A stretch of DNA of 29,796 nucleotides from Gnetum montanum (lineage: Eukaryota > Streptophyta > Gnetopsida > Gnetales > Gnetaceae), in the NCBI GenBank assembly GCA_015680685.1, contig MNCI01021413.1, positions 571,159 through 600,954 on the forward strand, given 5' to 3'. Positions 9,845-19,119 of the stretch are shown here, piece by piece; positions within the stretch are counted from its first letter, which is position 1, and each line of letters opens with the position of its first letter. Below the pieces are notes generated by a model. That model was not told where the DNA came from, ran no database searches, and worked only from the letters and a program-made list of their open reading frames with translations. Both the position numbers and the translations under genes were made by a program.

Positions 9845-10794
9845 TGATGAGTGGCAAGGTACCCCTACACTCAACCATACGAAACGAGTGTAGCACGCAC
9901 GATCCGGTCGAACTCTGCAAACTAAATGCCTAAATGCCCCATGGAACACTTGGGGTTAATCATTCGTTGTCTTCCTAGACTTACTTGTTATTTTCATGGT
10001 GTATGGTTAAGTAAGCCTGAGGTATATGATTTTTATGGTCTTTTATGATTTTTTTCCTATGCTAAAGGGTGAAGGGTTGAGAGAGCTAACTAACTCTAAC
10101 TAAGGACCTAAGTCTAAATTAACTAGCGTCAGCATCCGTTCCCACTTACCGTACATACCCTGAACTATGCAACTATTGCTACCAAACACTAATCGTTACT
10201 GGGATCACCACACGTAAAGCACGTGCTCGAAGTGGTCGTACTGAGGCACTTAACTAGCCTAAATGTGATGAGCAACCGATTCCTTGACTAGCCATACACA
10301 CCTGTAGATGCTCGTAATCAAGTTGTACTCATCCCGTATTCTAGGAGTTGAGGGTGAGAGAGACTAATCACGATGAGTAGCTGATTCCTTGGTTAGCCGT
10401 ACACATTCGTCAATGCTCGTAACCAAGTCGTACCCATGTCGCGCTAATGTAGGTAATAAATAACATGTAAGAAATAACAAGTAATAAATCCTATTCCATG
10501 CACTGCAAGGTTTATCCACAAAGCTCGTCTTTATTATCATACACAACTTGCGTTCAGGTACAAAGCTACTCGAATAAAGATCTGTTCACTTGGGGACTCC
10601 TACTGCGGGCACATGGAAAATATTCTATCTCTGGAGTGATCAAACTACCAGAGTTTCCCTACTTTAAGCCTAGGATGGGAAATAAGGGGAGTGCTGCCTC
10701 TTATTTATAGATTTGGCGATGGACTGCGATATCGCAAGGGACAATGCGATATCACGTACGCGATATCGTCCCCATGCGATATCGTGTCTCATCA
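9845..10794 (-). mobile_element. 3' LTR of the minus-strand element
   Basis: In plus-strand reading TGATGAG at 9845 and CTCATCA at 10788-10794, 950 bp. It keeps four U3 palindromes, the TATA box (10702-10709) and AATAAA (10530-10535). It is 54 bp longer than its partner, mostly because of extra palindromes. GGAGT precedes it at 9840-9844. Confidence 0.95.
10702..10790 (-). promoter_or_regulatory. U3 palindrome array and TATA box, four units
   Basis: Reading the minus strand from 10794: ACGATATCGC, ACGATATCGC-GTAC-GTGATATCGC, then GCGATATCGC, and TATAAATA at 10709-10702. The array fills the space between the LTR end and the TATA box (85 bp). Confidence 0.8.
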
Positions 10795-12666
10795 TACCCC
10801 CATGACTGAATGAAAACTCGTCCTCGAGTTCCTTACAATAATATTGGGAAGGTATGGAATTATTGAGGGGAATGGAACTAATGGGATGACATGTGAATGG
10901 ATCATTATTACAAGACTTTACAAAATTGGTGTTTATGACAACAAGGGTGAACACCTTATTACAATGACATCAGGCCTTTGTTGGCAGCTTGAGAGAAAGA
11001 GAGAGATAGAAAGAAGTGTTGCTGCTGCCAACGCCAAGATTGCGCTTTTCGTTGTCCTTCGGTAAGCGCGCTATTGATCTTGCTCCTTGCATAGCTGCTT
11101 TAACGATGTTCCATTCCAAGTGTTTGCTCCAGCTCTAGATCCAATCCGTTGTTTATATAATCACCATCTGCACACACAACATAGTCCTATATTAGCAAGG
11201 TAAATGAATCATCATGTAATTAATACCTTGCTTCGGTGTAGGTTCATTGGCTGGGTTGTGGTATGGCTGATATGGATCTGGGAAAATGTTACTGATGACT
11301 ACCGAAGGTGCAGGGGTTAGGAAGAAAATAAAAAATTTTGGGGCTAGGAGAAAATAAAAAAAAATCAGGCCCGTACCCCCATGACTAATCATGAACCTTC
11401 GGTAGCGTTAGAATGGAGAAAGAAAAGGAGTAAAAAAGATAGACAAAAAGAGACAACTATAGCATCGATGAAACGGATGTCCAGATGGACATGAAAAAAA
11501 TGAAATTAATTGCAAAAATGTTAAGGAAAAGAAGTTAACTGATGCACCAAATAGGAATGATAGTGGGTCCTCCCCAAAGCAAGCTCATGCCCTTAATGCC
11601 TTGACAATCCCACATTCAAATAGTCCGTAGGCTCGACGAATGTCATTTGGAACAAGAGTTAAAGTCTTAACCACAAGAATTTACCAAAAAGAAAACAATG
11701 CATCAACCAAAATATATACACTAATGATACAATTGGTAATGAGGTGAACCATGGAGAGAAGGATGGAGAGAATAGAATGGAATGGAATCCCAAGGACAAG
11801 GTAGTGTACAGCCCCTTGTGTGGTTTATGATTAATGTGACTTGGCAAGTCCCATTCCAACTCTGGCCTCAAACCAACCACTTCCAGTGAATTTGCATCAA
11901 TACAGTTGGCCGAACCATCCTCTTGAATAACAAGAATGCATCTCCAAAGAGCCACCACCATTCCGACGAAACAAAGGAGAGAATGAGAAGCGATAAGGGC
12001 CTTAGTTAGAGGGAACACTTTTGGTTCCATAAATAGTGCTTGTAGCCCAAATTTTATTTCATCTAAAGGATGTGCTTTGAATTCTCACTTTTCTGTTGTT
12101 TTTTTTTGTGTTTTTATGCATGAGAACCACACCATGCAAAGACTTCTTATTTTTATTGGCTCAGCTTCTGATAATTGGGTAACATCAGAATGGTAAGAAA
12201 ACTCAAGAAGAAAACATCCAAGCACCCAAGAGAATGACCAACATAAAAGCATCAAGTTCCCTTAAAGTCACACCCTTTGCAATCCGTGAGTCCTTCCTTA
12301 GTTTGAGAAATACCTAGTCATTGATTTGTTAAAGTTCTTATTAGAAAGGGACTGTACATTTCCAAGCCAAGAGAAACCATAGAAATTGGTGGATGGATGG
12401 ATGAAGTGATCTCATTGCCTGCCATATCAAAAGAAACATACCTTAGTATCAACATTGTGACTTAAAGGTNNNNNNNNNNNNNNNNNNNNNNNNNNNNNNN
12501 NNNNNNNNNNNNNNNNNNNNNNNNNNNNNNNNNNNNNNNNNNNNNNNNNNNNNNNNNNNNNNNNNNNNNNNNNNNNNNNNNNNNNNNNNNNNNNNNNNNN
12601 NNNNNNNNNNNNNNNNNNNNNNNNNNNNNNNNNNNNNNNNNAAAAAGAACTGAGGGCCCCATATGA
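10795..12666 (-). mobile_element. 3' internal region of the minus-strand element
   Basis: It is homologous in order to 1101-3593, though more diverged. Shared features are the TTTGCATGGTGTGGTT segment near 12140, the NHKPHKGLYTTL stretch (about 11810-11845) and the GGGGAGGACCCAC segment near 11565. A 123-codon frame at 12030-11659 covers part of it, but its counterparts in copies 1 and 2 are broken, and I do not call it a gene. CTACCGAAGGT at 11299-11309 and its complement at 11395-11405 form an inverted repeat. The purine-tract site is 10805-10795. Confidence 0.7.
12470..12641. other. Assembly gap (172 N)
   Basis: A run of N within the 3' internal region. It lies where related copies have a low-complexity AT stretch after the pol end, so true length is unknown. 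Reading frames drawn across it are artefacts. Confidence 1.
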
Positions 12667-12669
12667 TTA

Positions 12670-13557
12670 GCATAGGTGGCCATCTCCCCCATGACTGAGT
12701 TGTAAGGGAGAGATCCGAAATAATGAGCATCTATTTGAATTTCTAAGAAGTGCCCAACTTCTCCCAAATGATGATCTTAGATTAAGGGGTGGAAGTTGGC
12801 GATGCTCATATTTCAATGTGTCTATGCCTTTGTTGTTGGCATGGGTTTCCTCAGTTCGTTCCATGCATATTTGGTTGCTCTTTCGAGTAGCTATCAACCA
12901 CGGGGTGTCTACTACTGGTTGTGTGGTTGCTACATATAGGCATCTCTGTTTCAAAGTTTCATGGGCACACCTGTTACATGGAGGCATTTCCTCTATGTCA
13001 TCACCTGATGAATCACTATATGTGATGCATGGAACTTTCCTCTTCTTGATCTTTCCACATATGTTGATCTTGGAAATTTCCAAGGAAAGATTGCGGATCC
13101 TAAGGCATGCGTCTACTGTACTTAGCCATGCCCTTCCCATTATAATTGGGAAGTTCCCTTCGTTGTTGTTAACTTCGATCACCAGAAAATCAGTTGGGTA
13201 GGACCAACCACACATGGTGGTAATAGCGTCCTCCACCAAGCCCAATGGGATGGTGATGGACTGGTCTTCTAGCTCTAGTTGAATGTTACTCTTCTTAAGT
13301 TGGGGCAGGTTCCAAGCGTGATACATCTCTCGTGAAATTAAGTTGACTCTGGAACCTGAGTCAAGAAGAGCCCTATGCGGTTCATTTCCGGCAATCTGTA
13401 AATAGATTAAGGGACTCCCAAGGTCAGTTAGTTTCCTGGGAAGGTGTCCTACCTTGATCCAGTCGGTTACGGTATGAGTTAACATAACCGTATGCGTGAA
13501 GCTCTGATTTTGGATGAAAGGGTGCTCCGAAGTGTTAGATGATGGAGGAGTGTACAT
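12670..13557 (-). pseudogene. Retroviral-type aspartic protease
   Basis: The active-site motif is ALLDSGSRVNLIS; the catalytic Asp is codon 13362-13360. The second conserved block is PIIMGRAWLSTVDACL, preceded by GLVEDAIT and YPTDFLVIEV, an arrangement typical of Athila/Tat-group proteases in plants. The enzyme works as a dimer and cuts the gag polyprotein. About 80 residues follow the fold, with a CNRC-x7-C cluster and no recognised function, then read-through into the 3' region near 12780-12667. No RT follows, although in full elements RT comes directly next. The segment from 13557 down has no internal stop. Confidence 0.88.
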
Positions 13558-14001
13558 GGCCTCAACTGCTTGTTGTTGTGAGAGTTTGTCTAGGCTTTTG
13601 GTTCTAAAGTAAGGTCTTCTCTTTTTACAGTTGTCAGAACCAGCAGCATGTTGGATATTTACAGCTCTCGCAGCGTGATGTTGCTATGGTTGACGAGGAA
13701 TTTCCCCTTGCATTGTTGGACCAGGAGGTGTTACGGGAACTACTTGTAGTGGAAGAGGTGCGGGTGGATTAGGAGGATGGTGTGGGTATGGAGTGTCTCC
13801 CGGAGGAGAAGGAGTCCTTCTGAAGTACTCCCGAACTTGGTAGTGACAGTTGGAGGTTGTGTGACCCATAGAGTCACTTGGAGAAATCGGCTGCTACACA
13901 TAATATCCATAAGGATCAGGCTGCCGGTAAGGGTATTGATATTTCAGCGATGGCATCCCCCATGACTGTGGGTATTGCCACTGTTGATGCTGTCCGATGG
14001 G

Positions 14002-14670
14002 CTATGGGGGAGTTCCACTTGGATAATACATTAGTGGTTGGTGGAACTGCCTTGTGTTACCTTGTAAATAAGGTAACCTTCGGGGTGTTTGCCGTTGGTT
14101 GAGTCTTGGATTAAGCGCATACACCCCAGACTTATGTAGATGTGAGATAATGGGGCAACATCCCTTAGGATGTTCATAGTAGCAGACCCCACATCCACTA
14201 TCATCGTTTGTGTCAGAATCCATAGCCACATCGGAGTTAGTGATTTTTCCCTTACCCTTGTTATGTGCAGGGCCTAAATCTCTCCACTTTTGCTTACCTT
14301 TGTCACTACTTTTTTCTACCTTAGACTCTTCTACAATTTTTAAGACGGTTTCAATTTTAGAGTCTAAGGAACTCCATACATCGTCTACCTTAGCCACTAT
14401 TTCTATTGTTAACTTTTGGATCGGCAAGGTTTTCCGGTTCACCAACTCTTTGAGTGGTGACTCATCCTCTTCATCACAAAATTTCACTTCCTTCTTTCGA
14501 AGGAAGGGATTGCGGTTGTACTCTTCCACACTTTCCCTTTTGCGTACCTCACCTTCTTCGTTTGCTACTTGCTCCAACAAGCTTTGTACTTCATGGGCTC
14601 TAAGTTTTGAGAGTCTCCCTTGGGCGTAAGTCCCAAGGGTTCTCCTCGTTTCATTCCTTAGCCCATCCAT
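14002..14670 (-). pseudogene. gag C-terminal segment with variant zinc knuckle
   Basis: The 222 residues continue the gag frame: TLGTYAQGRLSKL, a charged helix-like stretch, then a Lys-rich part before CGVCYYEHPKGCC (codons 14193-14155), ending in a Gln/Pro/Tyr-rich tail. The cysteine-histidine motif reads CX2CX3HX4C, one residue shorter in the first loop than the usual CX2CX4HX4C knuckle. The plus-strand copy keeps C, H, PKG and the final C at 28374-28412. The motif would bind the element RNA. The frame goes on past the stop at 14004 into a proline-rich segment (13869-13684). Confidence 0.8.
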
Positions 14671-14691
14671 GATGTGGTGAAGTTGATCCCG

Positions 14692-15123
14692 CTATGCATA
14701 TCCATGGCCCGGGCAACGATGTAACAATGTGTAATAGCGGGCCATGGTAGCATCCAAGGGTTCGTGATAACCTTGCTTCCAGCCTTGGATCTGCTTACGC
14801 AAATTGGACACTCTGGAGTACGTCTGATGATTTTCATTAAACAATTCTAGCATCGTACTCCATCTCTTGATGGTTTCCGGTTCTAAGGACCGGTACCAGC
14901 TCTCTACTTCTTTAGTGAGTGTCCTTGGGAACAACTTAAGTTTCTGCCACTCACTGTCTAAATTTTGCAAGGCACAGGCATCGTGGAATGCCTGTAAATG
15001 ATTTTGTGGATCAGCATTGTATCCCCCTTCAAACCGTGGGATATTGTTCATGTCTAATCTTTTGATCTGACTATCCTTTAAATGCCTTGTGGGAATCCTA
15101 ACTGCCTCCGTTATGTCATGCAT
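14692..15123 (-). pseudogene. gag capsid-like core (retrotransposon gag domain)
   Basis: The 143 residues match the retrotransposon gag family pattern: a conserved run near IPRFEGGYNADPQNHLQAF, then WQKLKLFPRTL, SWYRSLEPETIKRW and LFNENHQTY. The same block is seen, broken, at about 27496-27870 on the plus strand (FLGGHNYDSQHHLQVF, SWYRSLELDLIHRW). This part multimerises into the particle shell. The methionine at 15123 is internal to the longer frame, not the true start. The stop at 14694-14692 separates it from the next segment in the same frame. Confidence 0.85.
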
Positions 15124-15627
15124 ACTTCGGGTTGCGAGTAGGGGTTCATCATGATCATCTCTTTCATGACGTCTGTGATGTCTGCGTTGTTCCCTACTCT
15201 CCCTACGTCCTTGCCCTTGTCCTCTCTCTCGACTTTCTCATCGAGGTCTTTCGTCTTTCCTACTTTTATCCTCACCTTTATGTTCATGATGGCTACACCC
15301 AGATGTGGAAGGAGAGGGGGAGTGATGTGAAGAAGGGGAAGAAGAAGGGGAACCATCCCCATGATGATGTTTCTTGCCTTCTCTTTGGCTGCTACAGCCC
15401 CGATCGTGGTGATGATCTAAGTGCCTGTCCTTAGCATAAGTGGTTGTTCGCTCTGTGAACAGTTAGTGTTCACGAGCATCAGAACCAGGCATATGGATCG
15501 TTGATCGTAGATTCTGATATCCTTCCTCCTCACCATCGTTAGAAGGGGGAACGTCGTTTGTTAAGGAACCCGTGATAAGGGGTTCTTCATTTCCTATTTT
15601 GCTAAGGACGTGCGGGGCTTTGCCCTT

Positions 15628-16002
15628 CTAAAAAGCATGTTGAATCTCCTGCCTTAAGTCTCTCATACATTGGGCATTTGTGAGATAATAATCCCTCATA
15701 TCAAAATCTTCAGCAACATATTCTGCGAAATGTTCTTGCATGCCAATCTGTGCCAAGGCACGGAAAAGCATGCGAGAGATTGAATGATCTGGGGGTAAGA
15801 CAATGTTACCTTGCAAATCTCTCCACCGCAGTTTTTCGTCCTGATGGAGAATAAAAGTAAAGTTTGGAATATACTCATCGGGATGAGTATATATCATCTT
15901 ATATTGTTTAGGACTTGGCTGATTTTGGTTATGTGTTTTAAGTTGCCGACTGTCTCGTGTATGATCCTTAGGTGGTGAGTTGCTCTTATGAGAAGAAGGC
16001 AT
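15628..16002 (-). pseudogene. gag N-terminal domain
   Basis: First 124 codons of the polyprotein, about 140 bp inside the 5' LTR. The product begins MPSSHK and contains LRWRDLQGNIVLPPDHS and YYLTNAQCMRDL. It is basic at the start and mixed-charge after. I do not know a named domain for it, but the position and the start shared with the copy at 26900 make it gag. It ends at TAG 15630-15628; the frame stays readable beyond, through a Ser/His-rich linker (SPSSSPSSHHSPSPS near 15325-15280) and an Arg-rich piece (near 15230-15145). Confidence 0.75.
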
Positions 16003-16124
16003 TTTTATCAGTGTGCTAATTTTTACCGTTATAAAATTTTTATTTGATTAACCCAAAGGTTTGTTAAGGCTCACAACGATGTGAGTGATATCCCTTATGT
16101 TCTATTCGACGCACAGACACTTAG

Positions 16125-16142
16125 TCCCAGACAACGGTGCCA
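16125..16142 (-). promoter_or_regulatory. Primer-binding site, tRNA-Asp-like
   Basis: One base inside the 5' LTR the minus strand reads TGGCACCGTTGTCTGGGA. Against the 3' end of plant tRNA-Asp (complement TGGCGCCGTTGCCGGGGA, from memory) it differs at three of 18 positions. TGG pairs with the CCA tail. The same position in the plus-strand element is 26768-26785. The tRNA would prime minus-strand DNA synthesis. Confidence 0.75.
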
Positions 16143-16143
16143 A

Positions 16144-17039
16144 TGATGAGTGGCGAGGTACCCCTACACTCAACCATACGAAACGAGTGTAGCACGCGCG
16201 ATCCGGTCGAACTCCGTAGAGTAAATGCCTAAACGCCCCATGGAACACTTGGGGTTAATCATTCGTTGTCTTCCCAGACTTGTTATTGTCACGGTGTATG
16301 GTTAAGTAAGCCTGAGGTATATGATTTTTATGGTCTTTTATGGTTTTTTTCCTATGCTAAAGGGTGAAGGGTTGAGAGAGCTAACTAACTCTAACTAAGG
16401 ACCTAAGTCTAAATTAACTAGCGTTAGCATCCATTCCCACTTACTGTACACACCCTGAACTATGCAACTGTGGCTACCAAACGCTAATCGTTACTGGGAT
16501 CACCACACGTAACGCACATGCTTGAAGTGGTCGTACTGAGGCACTTAACTAGCCTAAACGTGATGAGCAGTCGATTCCTTGACTAGCCGTACACACCCGT
16601 AGATGCTCGTAATCAAGTTGTACTCATCCCGTATTCTAGGAGTTGAGGGTGAGAGAGACTAATTGCGATGAGTAGACGATTCCTTGGTTAGCCGTACACA
16701 TTCGTCAATGCTCATAACCAAGTCGTACTCATGCCGTGATAATGCAAGTAATTAATAACATGTAAGAAATAACAAGTAATAAATCCTATTCCATGCACTG
16801 CAAGGTTTATCCACAAAGCTCGTCTTTATTGCCGTACACAACTTGCGTTCAGGTACAAAGTTGCTTGAATAAAGATCCGTTCACTTGGGGACTCCTATTG
16901 TGGGCACATGTTAAAAATTCTATCTCTGGAGTGATCAAACTGCCAGAGTTTCCCTGCTTTAAGCCTAGGATGGGAAATAAGGGGAGTGCCTCCTCTTATT
17001 TATAAATTTGGCGGTAGACCGCGATATCGCGTCTCATTA
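16144..17039 (-). mobile_element. 5' LTR of the minus-strand element
   Basis: In plus-strand reading TGATGAG at 16144 and CTCATTA (decayed CTCATCA) at 17033-17039, 896 bp; GGAGT follows. TATA box at 16997-17004 and AATAAA at 16825-16830. Only one palindrome (GCGATATCGC) lies between the LTR end and the TATA box, a distance of 35 bp against 85 bp in the partner LTR. Confidence 0.95.
16997..17035 (-). promoter_or_regulatory. Shortened U3: one palindrome and TATA box
   Basis: GACGCGATATCGCGGTC is followed at once by the GCC-AAAT linker and TATAAATA. Three palindromes present in the 3' LTR are missing. The flanking words on both sides of the loss match those of the 3' LTR. Confidence 0.8.
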
Positions 17040-17184
17040 GGAGTAATGTTAAGGTGCTCATTTTTTAAGTCAAAGAACTAGGTTCAAGCTTGGGTACAAT
17101 GACTTAAAGAGGTTAGGCTTTTGCTCATCTACCAACCCTCTCAAATCCTACTTAGCCAGATGAGCACTATGGCTCTAGGTGATG

Positions 17185-17515
17185 GCGATGTTGGAACCCA
17201 AAATACATAAAACATAAGTACGCTCTAAGATTTATAGAAGTTTATAACTTAGTGCTACCTAATAGAATCAAACTTGTGACCTAAGCTTACCAAGCCAAGC
17301 CTCGTACCACTAGGCTGGTGATGATCCTTTTTATACCCAAAATAATTTGGTTATAAGTATACCCTAATACATATAGCTAATATGATATATTAGAAGAACT
17401 ATAAGGAAATATAATGATGCCTTAGGTGTGACTTGAACTAGCAACATACTACATAAAAATCATTGTCAAACAATAGGCTAATTAAAGCCACCTATTACAC
17501 CAAAATCAAATTTAA
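17185..17515 (-). repeat. Head-to-tail SINE pair
   Basis: On the minus strand the first unit has A box ATTAGCCTATTG (near 17480), B box GCTAGTTCAAGTCACACC (near 17425) and body GTTCTTCTAATATATC, ending near AATTATTTTGGGTATA (17335). The second has A box CAGCCTAGTGGTACGAGG (near 17315), B box CAAGTTTGATTCTATTAGG (near 17265), body CACTAAGTTATAAACTTC and end TATTTTGGGTTCCAAC (17187). Boxes spaced as in tRNA genes make these RNA polymerase III SINEs. Confidence 0.65.
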
Positions 17516-18804
17516 CTTGTTAGTGAGGTCAATGTAATATTTTCCCATAACTTAATTAGGTAGAATATGAAGATGACATAAGCACAACTTGAAGTCATAA
17601 GCTATTATATACACAATAACAAGCTTACTAATGATGAGAAGTGTACAAACTTTAAAAGTTTAGGACATCCAAAATATATTTTACGGGGATGTTAAAACCC
17701 CCAAAATAATATTAATAATAAGCAAAAAATTCAAAGTACATTTCATAAAAACAACAAAAACAACATGAAAAGAAAAAAACTTTCTATGTTTAGGGATGTC
17801 TACTCAAGTTTACAACCTTACAATTAATCATTTGAAAAATCAAGAGAGGAAAATTAATTGTTATTCAGAAGGATGGTCCTAAGTCTAACAACATTTACAA
17901 CACTTTTAATATTCAAAACTTGAACTTAAAGGAAAAAAAATGATTTGAAGTCATAATACAAAGCTTTAGCAAAATATAGACTTTTGTAGGAAAGTAAGAT
18001 CCAATAGAAAATGATGGTACATACTATCCATAATAATTGATCTTATGACAAAAATCTGTATCATTAGTTATAGCCCATTGCAACGTAATTTTTACCTTTA
18101 AGTTAATAGTATTCTTTTCAAGTAAAGAAAAATTTATCTTATGAGTTATTTGTGTGGGTTGATCAATACTTTTTGTAGTACAAGTAAAAATATTCAAATA
18201 AAGTTCTATATTCTCTAGTTTCTTTATTGTCATTTAATCATTCTTATCATTGACATTAACTTGATTTTTCATATTTTCAACTTTATTTAGTTTTTTTGCT
18301 ATTCTCAACTTCAACACATTTTTCCCTTTAGCATCTTTTGTCTTGAGTAGAAAACAAAAAATGCTAAATAATTTTTTTTATGATGATAAAAGTTGTAAAA
18401 ATTAGAAAGATTATAATATGTAATTATCTGAATGAAGGTATACTATCGAGTTGCAGTACCAATTTCATTTTACAATTAAGAAGATTGATTTCAATAAAAC
18501 ATATCTACAAGAGCCAAATATGATTTCTCAACTCCTTGAAAAATTAACATAATATTAAATAGCTTGAAAAAACATTGAACTTTGGAATATTATTTAGATT
18601 GGATATCAAAATCTAATGTCTATTTATGAGTGATAAACACTTCATGCTTATGCATAAATGATTTTGTATCTAGGGCATGTTGCATCATTGAACTTTTTAA
18701 CATTCAATCATTGCAAAGATGAGGAATAAAATGACAATAGAAAACCAAGAAAAAAAAGCAAAAACTAAAAATGCAAACAATGACAAGTGATTTCCCAAGA
18801 TTAG
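17516..18804. other. AT-rich flanking DNA, no gene recognised
   Basis: Low GC with many A runs. A 69-codon minus-strand frame (18233-18024) has no family signature and no continuation. No LTR, SINE or RNA gene was recognised here. Confidence 0.55.
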
Positions 18805-18870
18805 AAGGTTAGAATTGAACCCAGAATCTTTCATTTTAGTGTAATTAGTGTTATTGCTATGCTATTTAAT
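18805..18870 (-). repeat. Possible decayed SINE head (tRNA-like)
   Basis: On the minus strand an A-box-like ATAGCATAGCAATAAC (18866-18851) precedes a good B box CTGGGTTCAATTCTAACC (18831-18812) at tRNA-like spacing. The body is not recognisable. Confidence 0.3.
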
Positions 18871-18956
18871 TGAGTTGAAAAATTATGTGACAAATTTTTT
18901 ATTAATATTTTAAAAAGAAAAACACTTGGGTAGTGGTGGGATCCTTTTAAAAATTT

Positions 18957-19106
18957 GGGGGTATTGGAACCTAAAATAAATGAAACATAGGTACACAACA
19001 AGATTTATAAAAGTGTATAACTTAGTGCTACCTAGTAGAATTGAATTTGTGACTTGGGTTTGCTAGGCCAAGACCTATACCACTAGGCTAACACCTCATT
19101 ATTAAG
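18957..19106 (-). repeat. SINE, single copy, about 150 bp
   Basis: Minus strand: GTGTTAGCCTAGTGGTATAG (A box), B-box region AAATTCAATTCTACTAGG, body CACTAAGTTATACACTTTT, end GTACCTATGTTTC and TTTTAGGTTCCAATAC. It has the same plan as 22852-22991, with a longer tail. Flanks ATCCTTTTAAAAA (from 18941) and GACCCTTTAGAAAA (from 19106) may be a worn target duplication. Confidence 0.65.
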
Positions 19107-19119
19107 ACCCTTTAGAAAA

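Larger units (their letters stand above)
12667..16002 (-). pseudogene. gag-protease polyprotein, one frame with seven stops
   Basis: From ATG 16002 to the stop at 12669-12667 (1,111 codons) the minus strand keeps a single frame with no frameshift. Internal stops are TAG 15630-15628, TAA 15465-15463, TGA 15240-15238, TAG 14694-14692, TAG 14004-14002, TAG 13896-13894 and TAG 13686-13684; each can arise by one C-to-T or G-to-A change. At 13896 the related plus-strand copy has a glutamine codon. Order: N-terminal domain (residues 1-124), Ser/His-rich linker, capsid-like core (294-436), acidic/basic segment, variant zinc knuckle (604-616), proline-rich stretch (about 715-765), aspartic protease (around D881). 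Gag packages the RNA and the protease matures the particle. The start is supported by an aligned ATG (MSSSHR against MPSSHK) at 26900. The last ~35 codons read into sequence that is non-coding in other copies. Confidence 0.85.
9845..17039 (-). mobile_element. Complete type A LTR element encoding gag and protease only
   Basis: In element order on the minus strand: 5' LTR (17039-16144), primer-binding site (16142-16125), gag and protease in one frame (16002-12667), long 3' region with an assembly gap, purine-tract site (10805-10795), 3' LTR (10794-9845). A perfect five-base target duplication GGAGT flanks it (9840-9844 and 17040-17044), so both borders are secure. Length 7,195 bp. After the protease the sequence passes straight into the 3' region that in other copies follows integrase, so RT, RNase H and integrase are missing. 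Movement would have needed enzymes from a related full element. LTR differences are about 5% over the ~470 bp I compared by eye, mostly transitions. It lies between two similar SINE-rich flanks. Confidence 0.95.

Noticed and set aside
12449-12767. Two minus-strand frames across 12462-12767
   Set aside because: Mostly N from the assembly gap. The real part is post-pol sequence homologous to 1140-1215.
14210-14629. 139-codon Ser-rich plus-strand frame, and 12818-13201 plus
   Set aside because: Both are antisense shadows of the gag-protease frame on the minus strand, which has family motifs and a homologue.
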